Assembly (NCBI RefSeq): GCF_001941345.1
Contig: NZ_CP009251.1
Coordinates: forward strand, 558,001-622,000
DNA from: Corynebacterium stationis
GTDB lineage: Bacteria; Actinomycetota; Actinomycetes; Mycobacteriales; Mycobacteriaceae
Reading direction: 5' to 3'
Length of the DNA stretch: 64,000 nucleotides
Shown: positions 25,966-36,506 of the stretch, piece by piece
Layout of the letters: every line of letters starts with the position of its first letter
Position numbering within the stretch: the stretch's first letter is position 1
Position numbers and translations under genes: made by a program
Notes under the pieces: generated by a model
Database searches by the model: none
What the model was told of the DNA's origin: nothing
What the model saw: only the letters and a program-made list of their open reading frames with translations

Positions 25966-26940
25966 TTAACCGAGCGCTTTGACACCGGTTTTCCAGTACC
26001 CCATGAAGGAAACGCGGTGGCGGGAAATGCCCGCGCCTTTAACCAACATGCGACGAATAGTGGTGACCATGCCGGCTTCACCAGCGATCCAGAAATAAGT
26101 ATCTGCAAAGCGTTCAGCAACAGTTGAAGCTGGTTCGGTGGCATCAGTATCGTCGTCGAAAGAACTATAAGCAGGAGTTTCCCAGACCAGCGGGGCAGGC
26201 TCGGCGTCATCGCTAGTCGATGGCTCCGGCGGGGTGCATTCACCGCGTGGGTTCTCAACTTCAAAAAGCCGCGCTGCAGATTCAACCAATAGGTCACCGT
26301 ACGCGTGCTCTGGGGTGCGTGGGACCCAGTTGACTGTGAGATTTGCGGGGAAATCAATCTGCGGGATATCTGCGCTATCGACCAATTCGCAGTACATGGT
26401 GCCGGTGAGTTCCGCGGGCCATTCATCGGCGATGCGCAGCATAGCTGGCAGGGCAGTTTCATCACCTAAAATGACAACATTTGTGGCTTCGCCAGGCTGA
26501 AATTCAATGCCCGGGCCGGATTCGTCGTCTTTTTGTGGTGCCACAACATAGAGCTGATCGCCAGGCTGTGCTTCAACCGCCCAGGTGGCTGCGGGACCGC
26601 TATCGGGAGTGCCTACGCCGTGCAGAGCGAAGTCAATATCGAGCTCAGCTTCACCGTTTGCACCTTCGTCGTGCTCACCTGCTCGACGAAACTCGCGGAT
26701 GGAGTAGGTGCGCATGCTGCCGCGCTTGTCCGGGTCAATGGCTTTCCATTCGTCGTACCAGTTTTCCTCACCGGTCATCTTTGGCAGGCCGTGGTCACCC
26801 GGGATGACTAGTTTGATGCGCAAGTCCATGATGTGACCTGCGGGGCCCATGTCATCTAAGCCAGTAAAAGTTACCCGCTGGAAGTTAGGGGAGATGCGTT
26901 CGGAGTTTTTGACGGTTGCGAGAAATGGGAAAAATGCCAT
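25966..26940 (-). CDS. Siderophore-interacting protein (ferric-siderophore reductase)
   Basis: 324 residues, longer than the usual ~280. The FAD-binding part has RVTFTGLDDM and MRTYSIREFRR (RxYS flavin motif). The NAD-binding part has VVILGDETALPAMLRI and DTYFWIAGEAGMVTTIRRML, ending RVSFMGYWKTGVKALG. A 40-residue acidic insertion (about residues 235-275, ECTPPEP...DDDTDATEP) explains the extra length. The family releases iron from imported ferric siderophores in the cytoplasm. It is the last gene of the siderophore uptake operon. Confidence 0.9.
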   Translation of the reverse strand: MAFFPFLATVKNSERISPNFQRVTFTGLDDMGPAGHIMDLRIKLVIPGDHGLPKMTGEENWYDEWKAIDPDKRGSMRTYSIREFRRAGEHDEGANGEAELDIDFALHGVGTPDSGPAATWAVEAQPGDQLYVVAPQKDDESGPGIEFQPGEATNVVILGDETALPAMLRIADEWPAELTGTMYCELVDSADIPQIDFPANLTVNWVPRTPEHAYGDLLVESAARLFEVENPRGECTPPEPSTSDDAEPAPLVWETPAYSSFDDDTDATEPASTVAERFADTYFWIAGEAGMVTTIRRMLVKGAGISRHRVSFMGYWKTGVKALG

Positions 26941-26947
26941 TGAGAAT

Positions 26948-27796
26948 CTACTTATTCCTTAGGTGGTGGCGGCCAATAGGCATGACCGCTGGTTGATCGG
27001 AAACCGGGTCAGTGATGATGACCGAGTCGATTCCGAATACGGACTTCACATTTTCTTTGGTGATGACTTCGCGTGGATGCCCATGCGCGAAGACCTTCCC
27101 GCCAGAAACTGCAACGAGCTCATCGGAATAGCGTGCGGCCAGATTGAGGTCGTGCAGCACCATGACGATGGTGGTGCCACGATCGCGGTTGAGCTCAGTG
27201 AGCAAGTCCAAGACATCTAACTGGTGCTTGACGTCTAAGTACGTGGTGGGCTCATCGAGAAGCAATGTATCTGTGCGTTGTGCTAACGCCATGGCAATCC
27301 ACACGCGTTGGCGTTGACCACCGGACAGCTCATCGATGGAGCGTTCAGCGAGATCGGAGATACCGGTGGTTTCCAAGGCTTCTGCAACGATGTCGTAGTC
27401 TTGCTGGCTCCAGCGCCCTAGGATGCCTTGGTGCGGGGTGCGGCCGCGGCCAACTAGGTCTGCGACGACGATGCCATCGGGAGCAATCGGGGTCTGCGGC
27501 AAAAGGCCGAGCTGGGTTGCGAGCTTACGAGTCGGGATGTCATGGATGGACTTGCCATCGAGGACAATTTCGCCCTTGGTCGGGTTTAGCAAACGCGACA
27601 TGGTGCGTAGCAGCGTAGATTTGCCGCAGCCATTTGGCCCGACAATGGAAGTTACGGTACCTCGCTTGATGTCGACGTTGAGCGTGTCTAAAACCGTGCG
27701 CTCACCGTAGCCGACCGATACATCTTTAACGTGTAGAGCGGTGGAATCCAGCTGCTGCGCCGTCGAGGCATGTTCATTGATATTCATTGCAGTCAT
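26948..27796 (-). CDS. Ferric-siderophore ABC transporter ATP-binding protein
   Basis: 282 residues (or 279 from the ATG at 27787). Walker A GPNGCGKSTLLR, signature LSGGQRQRVWIAMALA, Walker B TDTLLLDEPTTYLD and the switch MVLHDLNLAARYSDE place it in the FepC/FecE group. It energises siderophore import with the two permeases upstream. Seven bases separate it from the reductase gene that follows. Confidence 0.93.
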   Translation of the reverse strand: MTAMNINEHASTAQQLDSTALHVKDVSVGYGERTVLDTLNVDIKRGTVTSIVGPNGCGKSTLLRTMSRLLNPTKGEIVLDGKSIHDIPTRKLATQLGLLPQTPIAPDGIVVADLVGRGRTPHQGILGRWSQQDYDIVAEALETTGISDLAERSIDELSGGQRQRVWIAMALAQRTDTLLLDEPTTYLDVKHQLDVLDLLTELNRDRGTTIVMVLHDLNLAARYSDELVAVSGGKVFAHGHPREVITKENVKSVFGIDSVIITDPVSDQPAVMPIGRHHLRNK

Positions 27797-27803
27797 GAAT
27801 GTC

Positions 27804-28871
27804 CTATCGCGAGGATCGAGTAAGTAGATACATTAAGAAAGGCGCACCAATCGCACCGGTGATAACGCCAGCAGGGTAGCGGGTGCCAAAGAGGTATTGG
27901 CCAGCCAGATCCGCGACTAGCACGAGCAATGCGCCGATGAGCCCCGCGGGGAGAACGAGGGAGGCACCGGGTTTGAAAATCCGTGAAGCGATGGGGCCTG
28001 CCATAAAGGCGACAAACGCGATGGGGCCGGTGGCAGCAGTAGCCAGGGCGATGAGTACGACAGCACCGACGAATAACACCACGCGGGTCAGCGTTAAATG
28101 AGTGCCGAGACCGCGTGCTAAATCATCACCGAGTCCCAAGATGGACAGCAGGTGCGAGCAGGCAATCATCAGCGGTGCGAGCACGATGACGGTCAAGATA
28201 ACCGGCAGGCCGCGCTCCCAAGTCATGGTGTTGAGCGAACCGGTAATCCAGCGGGTTGCGGTAGCCAAATCCCAGGCAGCAGCATGCGAGAGCACATAAG
28301 AAGTCCACGCCTGCATAATCGCTGCGCAGCCAATACCGATGAGGATTATGCGGGTACCAGTAAAGCCGGACTTCATGGACAACAGATAGACAGTCAGCGC
28401 GATTACCAGCGAGGCGATGGTCGACATGATCGACACTGCGGTCTGACCGAGGCCGAACATGATGATGCCGGTTGCGCCAGCAGCCGATGCACTGGCGGAA
28501 ATTCCAATGATGTCAGGTGAGGCCAGTTGGTTGCGCAGCATGGTTTGGAAAATCGTGCCGGCAATACCGAATGCTAGGCCGACGAAAATCGCTACCGTTG
28601 CGCGCGGAAGTCGCAGCGCGCCGACAGTAAAGCTGGCGCCAGGCACGGTTTCACCCATGACAACGGCTAGGACGTCTTGCAAGCTATAGAAGGTCTCGCC
28701 AATCATGAGCGAGGCTAACCAGACGCCGATGACCGCGATGACAAGCAACGTGACTAATGCCCAGTATTGGTGTGCGCGCTTTTTGCGGCCTGCGGCTAAA
28801 GATGTTGCAAGTTCCGTGGTTGCTGCGGAGTTGGGCTCGCTTGAAGAAGTGGTTTGCGTGGAAGTGGTCAT
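27804..28871 (-). CDS. Ferric-siderophore ABC transporter permease (FecCD family), second subunit
   Basis: About 355 residues from ATG 28871 (MTTSTQTTSSSEPNS), a cytoplasmic N-terminal tail then ~9-10 membrane segments. FecCD signatures include VGALRLPRATVAIFVGLAFGIAGTIFQTMLRNQLASPDIIGIS, RGLGTHLTLTRVVLF and ATGPIAFVAFMAGPIASRIFKPG. Its start codon overlaps the stop of the first permease (TAATG). It forms the heterodimeric membrane channel with that gene. Confidence 0.93.
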   Translation of the reverse strand: MTTSTQTTSSSEPNSAATTELATSLAAGRKKRAHQYWALVTLLVIAVIGVWLASLMIGETFYSLQDVLAVVMGETVPGASFTVGALRLPRATVAIFVGLAFGIAGTIFQTMLRNQLASPDIIGISASASAAGATGIIMFGLGQTAVSIMSTIASLVIALTVYLLSMKSGFTGTRIILIGIGCAAIMQAWTSYVLSHAAAWDLATATRWITGSLNTMTWERGLPVILTVIVLAPLMIACSHLLSILGLGDDLARGLGTHLTLTRVVLFVGAVVLIALATAATGPIAFVAFMAGPIASRIFKPGASLVLPAGLIGALLVLVADLAGQYLFGTRYPAGVITGAIGAPFLMYLLTRSSR

Positions 28872-29998
28872 TAGGCAAGCTCCCGAACCTTGGTGTTGCG
28901 AACAATCCAAATAAACAGCGGGGCGCCGATAAGCGGAACCAAAATGCCCACTGCTAATTCCGAAGGACGGGTGACCACGCGGCCGATGGTGTCAGCAATG
29001 GTGAGCAATAACGCTCCGGCAAGACCGGTCAGGGGCAGCAGCCAGCGGTGGTCAGTGCCGCAGACAAGACGAATCAGGTGCGGAACAATCAAACCGACAA
29101 AGGCAATCGGGCCTGCGAGCGCGGTTGCAGTACCGCACAAGATGACCGCGCCAAAGGTGGCGACCAAACGGGTGGTCATGACTTTGATGCCCAGGCCGGT
29201 TGCGACATCATCGCCAAGCGCTAATGCGTTAAGCCCTGGTGCGCAGCCTAAAACGACAAGCAAACCAACGGCTAGGAAAGGTAGCGATAAACCCAGATTG
29301 GGCCACTCGGCACCGCCGACGGAACCAATTTGCCAAAAGCGGAATTGATCCATGACATCGGCGCGCGGCAGCAAAATTGCAGAGACCAAGCTTGAAGCTG
29401 CCGCAGCGGTGGCAGCACCAGAAAGCGCGAGTTTCAGCGGGGTGGCACCACCGCGGCCCAAAGAGCCCACGAAGTAGACAAAGACCGCGGCCGCCAAAGA
29501 GCCGACCATAGCGGCAATCATGGTGGGCACTGGGCGTGAGAGCCCAAAGAAAGCAATGCCCGTGACAACCGCGAGTGAGGCGCCAGAGAGTACGCCGAAA
29601 ATACCCGGATCGGCCAACGGGTTGCGGGTGATTCCCTGCAAGGTAGTACCTGACATCGCCAGTGCTGCGCCGACGAGTAGTGCCATAACCGTACGCGGCA
29701 TGCGCGCAGCGGCGGCGGCTTGTTCCGCTGTTTCAGTTGCGCCGCCGATAGCAGCGATAGCGTCTTCCACCGAGATGGAACGAACACCAAACATTACGGA
29801 GGCAACGCACGTGATTGCTAAAGCGATTAGCAATCCGATTAAAACTGCGATGCGCATGCCGAGGGGGTGCTTTTTTCCAGCGACTCCTGCTTGGGAAGCA
29901 CGGGCTGCTTCAGCCAGCCCAGATGCGGTTGAAGAATGGTGCGCTTGAGCCTGTTTTTGAGCTTCCGCTGATTTTACTGACGCTGCGAGGTCTACCAC
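28871..29998 (-). CDS. Ferric-siderophore ABC transporter permease (FecCD family), first subunit
   Basis: 375 residues. A ~45-residue polar N-terminus (Gln/Ala-rich) precedes the first membrane segment (MRIAVLIGLLIALAITCVASVMF). FecCD motifs include AAARMPRTVMALLVGAALAMSGTTLQGITRNPLADPGIFGV and ALAGPIAFVGLIVPHLIRLVCGTDHRWLLPLTGLAGALLL. It pairs with the next permease by a 1-base stop/start overlap. The ligand is a ferric siderophore by context. Confidence 0.93.
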   Translation of the reverse strand: MVDLAASVKSAEAQKQAQAHHSSTASGLAEAARASQAGVAGKKHPLGMRIAVLIGLLIALAITCVASVMFGVRSISVEDAIAAIGGATETAEQAAAAARMPRTVMALLVGAALAMSGTTLQGITRNPLADPGIFGVLSGASLAVVTGIAFFGLSRPVPTMIAAMVGSLAAAVFVYFVGSLGRGGATPLKLALSGAATAAAASSLVSAILLPRADVMDQFRFWQIGSVGGAEWPNLGLSLPFLAVGLLVVLGCAPGLNALALGDDVATGLGIKVMTTRLVATFGAVILCGTATALAGPIAFVGLIVPHLIRLVCGTDHRWLLPLTGLAGALLLTIADTIGRVVTRPSELAVGILVPLIGAPLFIWIVRNTKVRELA

Positions 29999-30029
29999 TT
30001 GAAAATCTTTCTTAGCTTCGGCGAGTCAG

Positions 30030-31133
30030 TTACTCAGCTTCGAAAGCAGTATTTAGAGCTGCGAAGTAGTCATCGATACCCCAAGGGATAGACAGTGGGG
30101 ATGGGTTAGCGGATGCACCCAGTGGGCCATTTTCCAAGAAGACAACGCGGCCTTCAGCAATCGCTGGGATCTTGGAGGTCAGCGGATCTGCCTGCATCTT
30201 TTCTAGTGCTTCCTTATCTGCTGCTTCATCACCTGAAGAGTAGGAGATGAAGAAGTCGACGTCGTCGAACTGCTCTGGGTTCTCAGTCGAGACTTCTTCC
30301 CAGAAGGAATCGGAGTTTCCGGTGTAGTCCTTCACGATTTCTGGGGTTTCAAAACCAGCTTCCTCCAAGAAGCCCGCGCGTGGATCGTCCAGGGTGTAGA
30401 AACCAATCATGGATTCGCTCGAGGCGCCGCCGAAGGAGGTAAACAGTGGCTTCTTGCCTTTGAGCTCTGGGTAGTTCGCCATGGCATCATCGACCTGCTT
30501 CTTTAGGTCTTCATTGAGCTTTTCGCCTTCATCAGCCAGGCCCAGGCCTGCTGCGTCCAAAGAAACCATGTCAAAAGCAGAAGTGGTCCATGGCTTATCT
30601 GGGTATGCCACGACAGGGGCGATCTGAGACAAGGTGTCGTAATCTTCCTGGGTCAGGCCAGAGTATGCAGCCAAGATGACATCAGGCTGGGTATCGGCGA
30701 CCTGCTCGAAGGGGATGCCGTCGGTTTCATCGAAAAGCACTGGCTCTTCGCCGCCGAGTTCTGCAATCTTGTCTTCGGTCCATGGCATGATGCCGTTTTC
30801 ATCATCATCGCCCCAGGTGGACTTGGACATGCCTACTGGAACAATACCGAAGGCGAGAGGAACCTCGTGGTTTGCCCATCCAACGGTGGCAACGCGCTCT
30901 GGCTTGGACTCAATGACGGTTTCTCCAAGTGCGTGCTCCACGGTGATGGGGAACTGGGACTCATCCGCCGGGTTGTTGGATTCTGCGTCAGACCCGTTTC
31001 CGTCTGCGGACTCGGATGCTGCAGAAGAGTCAGTATTTGCAGAATCGGAGCTTCCGCTGTCGGAGCAAGCAGTTAGCGAAAGTGCTGCGATGGCAGATAC
31101 AGCAGTGAGACGAACAAGTTTGGATGTTTGCAC
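30030..31133 (-). CDS. Ferric-siderophore-binding lipoprotein
   Basis: 367 residues. The signal peptide ends in LSLTACSD (lipidated Cys near residue 23), followed by a Ser/Asp/Asn-rich linker. The binding fold has ITVEHALGETVIESKPERVATVGWANHEVPLAFGIVPVG, VADTQPDVILAAYSGLTQEDYDTLSQIAPVVAY and a C-terminal FFISYSSGDEAAD region, matching the iron-siderophore (FecB/FepB-like) family. It is the first gene of the operon and carries a DtxR-type box upstream. Confidence 0.92.
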   Translation of the reverse strand: MQTSKLVRLTAVSAIAALSLTACSDSGSSDSANTDSSAASESADGNGSDAESNNPADESQFPITVEHALGETVIESKPERVATVGWANHEVPLAFGIVPVGMSKSTWGDDDENGIMPWTEDKIAELGGEEPVLFDETDGIPFEQVADTQPDVILAAYSGLTQEDYDTLSQIAPVVAYPDKPWTTSAFDMVSLDAAGLGLADEGEKLNEDLKKQVDDAMANYPELKGKKPLFTSFGGASSESMIGFYTLDDPRAGFLEEAGFETPEIVKDYTGNSDSFWEEVSTENPEQFDDVDFFISYSSGDEAADKEALEKMQADPLTSKIPAIAEGRVVFLENGPLGASANPSPLSIPWGIDDYFAALNTAFEAE

Positions 31134-31176
31134 GATGTGGTCCTCCGCGTAAATAGGTAGGCTAGACTGCCTTAAT

Positions 31177-31195
31177 TTGTCTAAGGCTAACCTAT
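31177..31195 (-). promoter_or_regulatory. DtxR-type iron box upstream of the siderophore operon
   Basis: TTGTCTAAGGCTAACCTAT matches TWAGGTWAGSCTWACCTWA at about 15 of 19 positions, with the right half nearly perfect. It lies 44-62 bases before the binding-protein start, so DtxR with iron would repress the operon. It also lies between this operon and the divergent MFS gene. Scored by eye. Confidence 0.7.
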
Positions 31196-31366
31196 GTTAA
31201 TCGGCAGGCAACCGCTTTTGTCAATATGATCACTCTGTGAATCTCAATAGCGCAAACCTATTGCTGGTATTTAGGACTTGCGTGGTCAGTTGCACACCGG
31301 TAGGTGGTTTTGATGGTGTGTCACTTGACATGCGGATATAAGGCTAGCTTCGGTAAGGTTTCCCGC

Positions 31367-32710
31367 GTGAGAGACAAGCGGATTAATGATGAAAATGCGA
31401 AGCAGTTTGGCCTAAGTGATAATGCGCACACAGGCCAACCTTTCGATGGGTATGAGGAGCCGACTTATGGGGAGGTAAGCACTGAGGAAACTGCCGCTGA
31501 AGTTGCGGCTCGGCGTGCGCGGATTCGGCGCCGTCCACGTCCTCTGCAGACCTCTATTTCTAATACTCGTCGCATCATCGTAGTGATTGTCTTAGCGATG
31601 GGTGGGTTTGCCATCGGCACCACGGAGTTCGTGTCGATGGGCCTTTTGCCCATGATTGCTAGCGACCTGGAAATTTCTGAAGGTCAAGCTAGTCATATTA
31701 TTTCCGCTTATGCCTTAGGTGTAGTTGTTGGCGCGCCATTGATTACGGCGTTGACCGGCAAGATTCCGCGCCGACGCCTGCTGCTGTTTCTAATGCTGGC
31801 ATTTATTATCGGCAATGGTTTAGGTATCTTTGCTGAAAATTACTCGCTGCTCATGGTGGCGCGTTTTATCGCAGGTCTGCCACACGGCGCGTATTTCTCG
31901 GTCGCTGGTCTATCAGCTGCGTCGATGGCTCCGGCTGGTGCGCGCGGTAGAGCTGTCGCGATGGTGGGCATGGGTCTGTCTGTGGCTACCGTGCTGGGCG
32001 TTCCTGCAGCACAAGCGCTGGGGTCGGCCTTGGGCTGGCAGGCGGCCTACGTGCTTGTGGTCTTAGTAGGTCTTGTGACTCTGGCTGGATTGTGGGTTTT
32101 GATGCCGCATATGGTGAGGATGCCCGCGACCTCCGTGAAGACAGAGCTTGGTGCATTTAGTCGCCCACAGGTATGGCTTTCTTTGGCGATGGGTGCGATT
32201 GGATTCGGCGGCATGTTCGCCGTGTATACCTACATCACCTGGACGATGACGGAACGCGCTGGAATGGCAGAAAGCCTCATGTGGCTGGTGCTGATGGTCT
32301 ACGGTATCGGTAATGTTGCCGGTAACTACTTCGGTGGCTGGCTGGCCGACCGCAGCTTGGAAAAGGGCATTTTATTCTCCCTGATTACAATCACGTTGAT
32401 TCTCGTGGCCTTCTTCTTTACCTCCCACAATCCAATCTTGGGCACCATTAACTTTGGACTTATCGGATTCTTTGGCGCATCCCTGACCCCAAGCCTGCAG
32501 ATTCGTCTCATGGATGTTGCCGGCGATGCACAAACTTTGGCAGCGTCGTTGAACCACTCGGCATTGAACCTGGCTAATGCGGCTGGTGCTGCCATCGGTG
32601 GCGTTGTCGTGGGGGCTGGCATGGGATATGCATCCCCAGCGCTTGCGGGTGCGGCGCTTTCTGCGGTGGCAATTCTGATTTGGATTGGCGCTCAGTTTGT
32701 CAAGAAGTGA
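31367..32710 (+). CDS. MFS transporter, DHA1 (AraJ-like) family
   Basis: About 447 residues from GTG 31367, preceded by TAAGG ten bases upstream; an earlier start at 31304 adds 21 unlikely residues. A ~65-residue charged N-terminal tail precedes twelve membrane segments. Family features are AMGGFAIGTTEFVSMGLLPMIASDL and ARFIAGLPHGAYFSVAGLSAASMA. Such proteins export drugs, sugars or metabolites; the substrate here is unknown. It is divergent from the siderophore operon, so it might export a siderophore, but nothing in the sequence proves that. Confidence 0.88.
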   Translation: MRDKRINDENAKQFGLSDNAHTGQPFDGYEEPTYGEVSTEETAAEVAARRARIRRRPRPLQTSISNTRRIIVVIVLAMGGFAIGTTEFVSMGLLPMIASDLEISEGQASHIISAYALGVVVGAPLITALTGKIPRRRLLLFLMLAFIIGNGLGIFAENYSLLMVARFIAGLPHGAYFSVAGLSAASMAPAGARGRAVAMVGMGLSVATVLGVPAAQALGSALGWQAAYVLVVLVGLVTLAGLWVLMPHMVRMPATSVKTELGAFSRPQVWLSLAMGAIGFGGMFAVYTYITWTMTERAGMAESLMWLVLMVYGIGNVAGNYFGGWLADRSLEKGILFSLITITLILVAFFFTSHNPILGTINFGLIGFFGASLTPSLQIRLMDVAGDAQTLAASLNHSALNLANAAGAAIGGVVVGAGMGYASPALAGAALSAVAILIWIGAQFVKK

Positions 32711-32735
32711 CGTTACTTTTTTCAAGTAATGTCAC
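32707..32735 (+). terminator. Hairpin at the end of the MFS gene
   Basis: GTGACGTTACTT (32707-32718) and AAGTAATGTCAC (32724-32735) form a 12-bp stem with one mismatch, overlapping the stop codon. No T-run follows, so it may be a weak terminator or RNA-stabilising stem. Confidence 0.5.
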
Positions 32736-32819
32736 CGAAGGCGTACCGAAGATGTACGGAGTATGCGCAGGATAAGGCTGATGCAGCAGGGAAGCCTGGC
32801 TGGTAGCTAGAATGTTGCC

Positions 32820-33728
32820 ATGTCTTTAACTATCGCTTCGGTCAACGTCAACGGTATTCGCGCTGCCTGCAAGCAGCGCAATGAACTCAACCTGGGAATG
32901 AATGAATGGTTGAAAGAAACCAGCGCCGACATCGTGCTCATGCAAGAAGTGCGCGCTAATCCAGCCCAAACTGAGCTGGCTTTAAAACCAGCGCTGGAAG
33001 CAGGCTGGCACCTGGCCATGGCTGATGCCCTAACCCCAGGCGCCAAGGGACGCGCCGGGGTCGGAATCTTATCGCGTACTCCATTAACGGATGTTGAGAT
33101 CGGATTCGGCTCCTTCCTGGAAGCTGGCCGTTGGATTGAGGCCACCACCGCTGGTGTGCGCGTGGCTTCGCTCTATCTGCCATCGGGTGATACCAACTCC
33201 CCGAAGCTGGATGAGAAGTACAACTTCCTAGATGAATTCGCGGAAATCTTAAAAGACCGTGCAAGTCAGCACCCAGAGATGGTCATCGGCGGCGACTGGA
33301 ATATCTGCCACCGCGCTCAGGACCTGAAAAATAACAAGCCCAATGAAAAGAAATCTGGCCACTTGCCAGAAGAGCGCGCCTTTATGGACCACGTTTTCGG
33401 CGCGTTCCCAGACGCTGAACCACAGGTGAAAAAGGGCCTTGGTGACTGGCTGGGAATCATTGATTATGAAACCAAGACCAACTGGGAAGCAGCTGCGGAT
33501 CCGCAGTGGTTCGACGTGGCGCGCCGACTAGCGCCTGAGGTAGAAGGCCCTTATACCTGGTGGACCTACCGCGGACAGGCCTTTAACAATGATGCAGGCT
33601 GGCGCATCGACTACCAGGCGGCAACCGATGCGATGCTGCAACGTGCACAGCGCAGCTGGGTGGAAAAGGCCCCAAGCGTTGAAGAGCGCTGGTCTGACCA
33701 CTCGCCTTTGATGGTGGAATACAGCTAA
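32820..33728 (+). CDS. xthA: Exodeoxyribonuclease III (AP endonuclease)
   Basis: 302 residues of the exonuclease III/endonuclease-exonuclease-phosphatase fold. Landmarks are IASVNVNGIRAA, DIVLMQEVRA (metal Glu), SLYLPSGD, VIGGDWNICHRAQDLKN (catalytic Asp/Asn), YTWWTYRG, GWRIDYQAATDAM and the C-terminal SDHSPLMVEYS (catalytic His). It repairs abasic sites and 3'-blocked ends. It stands alone, 110 bases after the MFS gene. Confidence 0.93.
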   Translation: MSLTIASVNVNGIRAACKQRNELNLGMNEWLKETSADIVLMQEVRANPAQTELALKPALEAGWHLAMADALTPGAKGRAGVGILSRTPLTDVEIGFGSFLEAGRWIEATTAGVRVASLYLPSGDTNSPKLDEKYNFLDEFAEILKDRASQHPEMVIGGDWNICHRAQDLKNNKPNEKKSGHLPEERAFMDHVFGAFPDAEPQVKKGLGDWLGIIDYETKTNWEAAADPQWFDVARRLAPEVEGPYTWWTYRGQAFNNDAGWRIDYQAATDAMLQRAQRSWVEKAPSVEERWSDHSPLMVEYS

Positions 33729-33857
33729 GTGCGATTGGGGGGTAAAGCTTAGTTTTTAGCTATGAGGGTGCTAAACTACCTGTGAACAATATTTGGTGAA
33801 GCTGGCTTTATCCTGATTTCACGTAGCTACCGTCATGACAGCAATGGAGTAGACCGT

Positions 33858-34049
33858 ATGTCGCAAGCAATTCTTTACTACGTCCTCGGAGTCATTGGGC
33901 TCGTCGTGGGTATTTGGTGGTGGACCGTAGTTGGTCCGTCCTTCGCTTTCCTTGCTCCGTTGATCGTTATGTCCGCAGGTGGCGCATTCCTCGTCGCTGG
34001 CCTTGCAACAACCCTTGACGTTTACTCTCCAACGAGCCGCAAGATTTAA
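33858..34049 (+). CDS. Small conserved-looking membrane protein
   Basis: 63 residues with two hydrophobic segments: ILYYVLGVIGLVVGIWWWTVVG (about 5-26) and AFLAPLIVMSAGGAFLVAGLATTL (about 30-53). It ends in a polar tail. A strong terminator follows 45 bases after the stop, supporting a real transcription unit. Function is unknown and I recognise no family. Confidence 0.6.
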   Translation: MSQAILYYVLGVIGLVVGIWWWTVVGPSFAFLAPLIVMSAGGAFLVAGLATTLDVYSPTSRKI

Positions 34050-34094
34050 GAATGAACGCTTGTAAATAGCGTGATTTCTTAAACTTTCCTTCAT

Positions 34095-35260
<1,166 letters not shown>

Positions 35261-35315
35261 ATCCGATCTACGCTAGGTAAAAGCCCGCTGAACGTTTCAT
35301 AGAAAGGCCTTGACA

Positions 35316-36398
35316 ATGGCTGCTCCAACGAAGCCTCGTGACAACAGGACTGATGAATCCGGCATTGAACGTACCCGGCAGGATGAGCCAGGCGCGGTTG
35401 ATAAAATTCGCGAACGTTCTGGCTTTGTCGACCACATCATGCGCATGCAAAACCGGTACACAGCGCAGGGCGGCAACCAGTTCTCAGCCGGCGTTACCTA
35501 CTATTCGGTCTTGGCGATTTTCCCTCTCTTCATGCTCATGGTGGCTGTGGTGGCAACCGTGCTGGCCAACCGCGATGACTTGATGCAGCAAGTCCAAGAC
35601 GCCATTACCGGTGCAGTCGAAGGTGACTTGGGCGAGACCATTAACCAGCTGCTGGTTACTGCCATTGACCAACGCGGCGCCATGTTCGGTGTGGCAGGTC
35701 TAACTACCTTGTGGTCGGGACTGGGATGGATGAATAACCTGCGCATCGGTATTTCTGCCATGTGGGGACTCGATGCCAACGAAGGAGGCGGAAACTTCCT
35801 AGTCAAGAAAATCAATGACTTGCTCCGCCTGATCGGTTTACTCATTGCTTTGATCTTGGCTTTTGGCGTTACTGCTGCTGCTACCTCGGGCATTATCCCG
35901 AAAGTATTTGACTGGATTGGCCTAGACCACTTCCCAGGCATGAACTGGATTATCTTCGCTGCTGGTCTGGCTATCGGTTTGTTGGCGAATTTCTTGGTGA
36001 TGTGGTGGATGATCGTGATGCTGCCGCGCACTAAGGTGCCGTTGAAATCTGGTCTTAAGGGCGCAGCGTTGGGTGCCATCGCGCTTGAAGCAATCAAGCA
36101 GCTTTCCACCGTCATCATCTCTTCGGCTACTGGTAACCCAGCGGGTGCAGTCTTCGGCCCAGTAATCGTGCTGATGGTCATGATGTACCTAATCTGGCGC
36201 GTGGTTATGTACATCAATGCCTGGACGGCGACCACTGAAGAATCTCTGGCCTTGGAAGAGCCAGCTGTTCCAGAACCAGCTGTCATCCGGGTGCGCCAAG
36301 AGATCTCTTCGGGTCCTTCTACCGGAGCTAGCTTCGGGGTTGGCGCAGCTATCGGTGCGATTGGTGCCGGTGCGGTTGCACTTCTGCGCCGTAAATAA
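35316..36398 (+). CDS. YihY/virulence factor BrkB family membrane protein
   Basis: 360 residues from ATG 35316. The polar N-terminal ~50 residues precede the YihY/BrkB domain: RYTAQGGNQFSAGVTYYSVLAIFPLFMLMVAVVATVLA, TTLWSGLGWMNNLRIGISAMWG and PRTKVPLKSGLKGAALGAIALEAIKQLSTVII. About six membrane segments are seen. The biochemical function of the family is not established. Confidence 0.88.
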   Translation: MAAPTKPRDNRTDESGIERTRQDEPGAVDKIRERSGFVDHIMRMQNRYTAQGGNQFSAGVTYYSVLAIFPLFMLMVAVVATVLANRDDLMQQVQDAITGAVEGDLGETINQLLVTAIDQRGAMFGVAGLTTLWSGLGWMNNLRIGISAMWGLDANEGGGNFLVKKINDLLRLIGLLIALILAFGVTAAATSGIIPKVFDWIGLDHFPGMNWIIFAAGLAIGLLANFLVMWWMIVMLPRTKVPLKSGLKGAALGAIALEAIKQLSTVIISSATGNPAGAVFGPVIVLMVMMYLIWRVVMYINAWTATTEESLALEEPAVPEPAVIRVRQEISSGPSTGASFGVGAAIGAIGAGAVALLRRK

Positions 36399-36493
36399 AC
36401 CTTCCGCCCAACCTTGATAAATGAGGTTGGGGTAAGGGCCAGGGGAACCATTGACGTTGGACGATGCCCCTGTTGGATGTCTATAACGCACGC

Positions 36494-36499
36494 TATAGT
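36494..36499 (+). promoter_or_regulatory. -10 element for a leaderless RDD-protein transcript
   Basis: TATAGT lies seven bases before the A of the ATG at 36507, so transcription would start at or next to the start codon. No ribosome-binding site is present. No good -35 is seen at normal spacing. Confidence 0.5.
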
Positions 36500-36506
36500 T
36501 GGGCAT

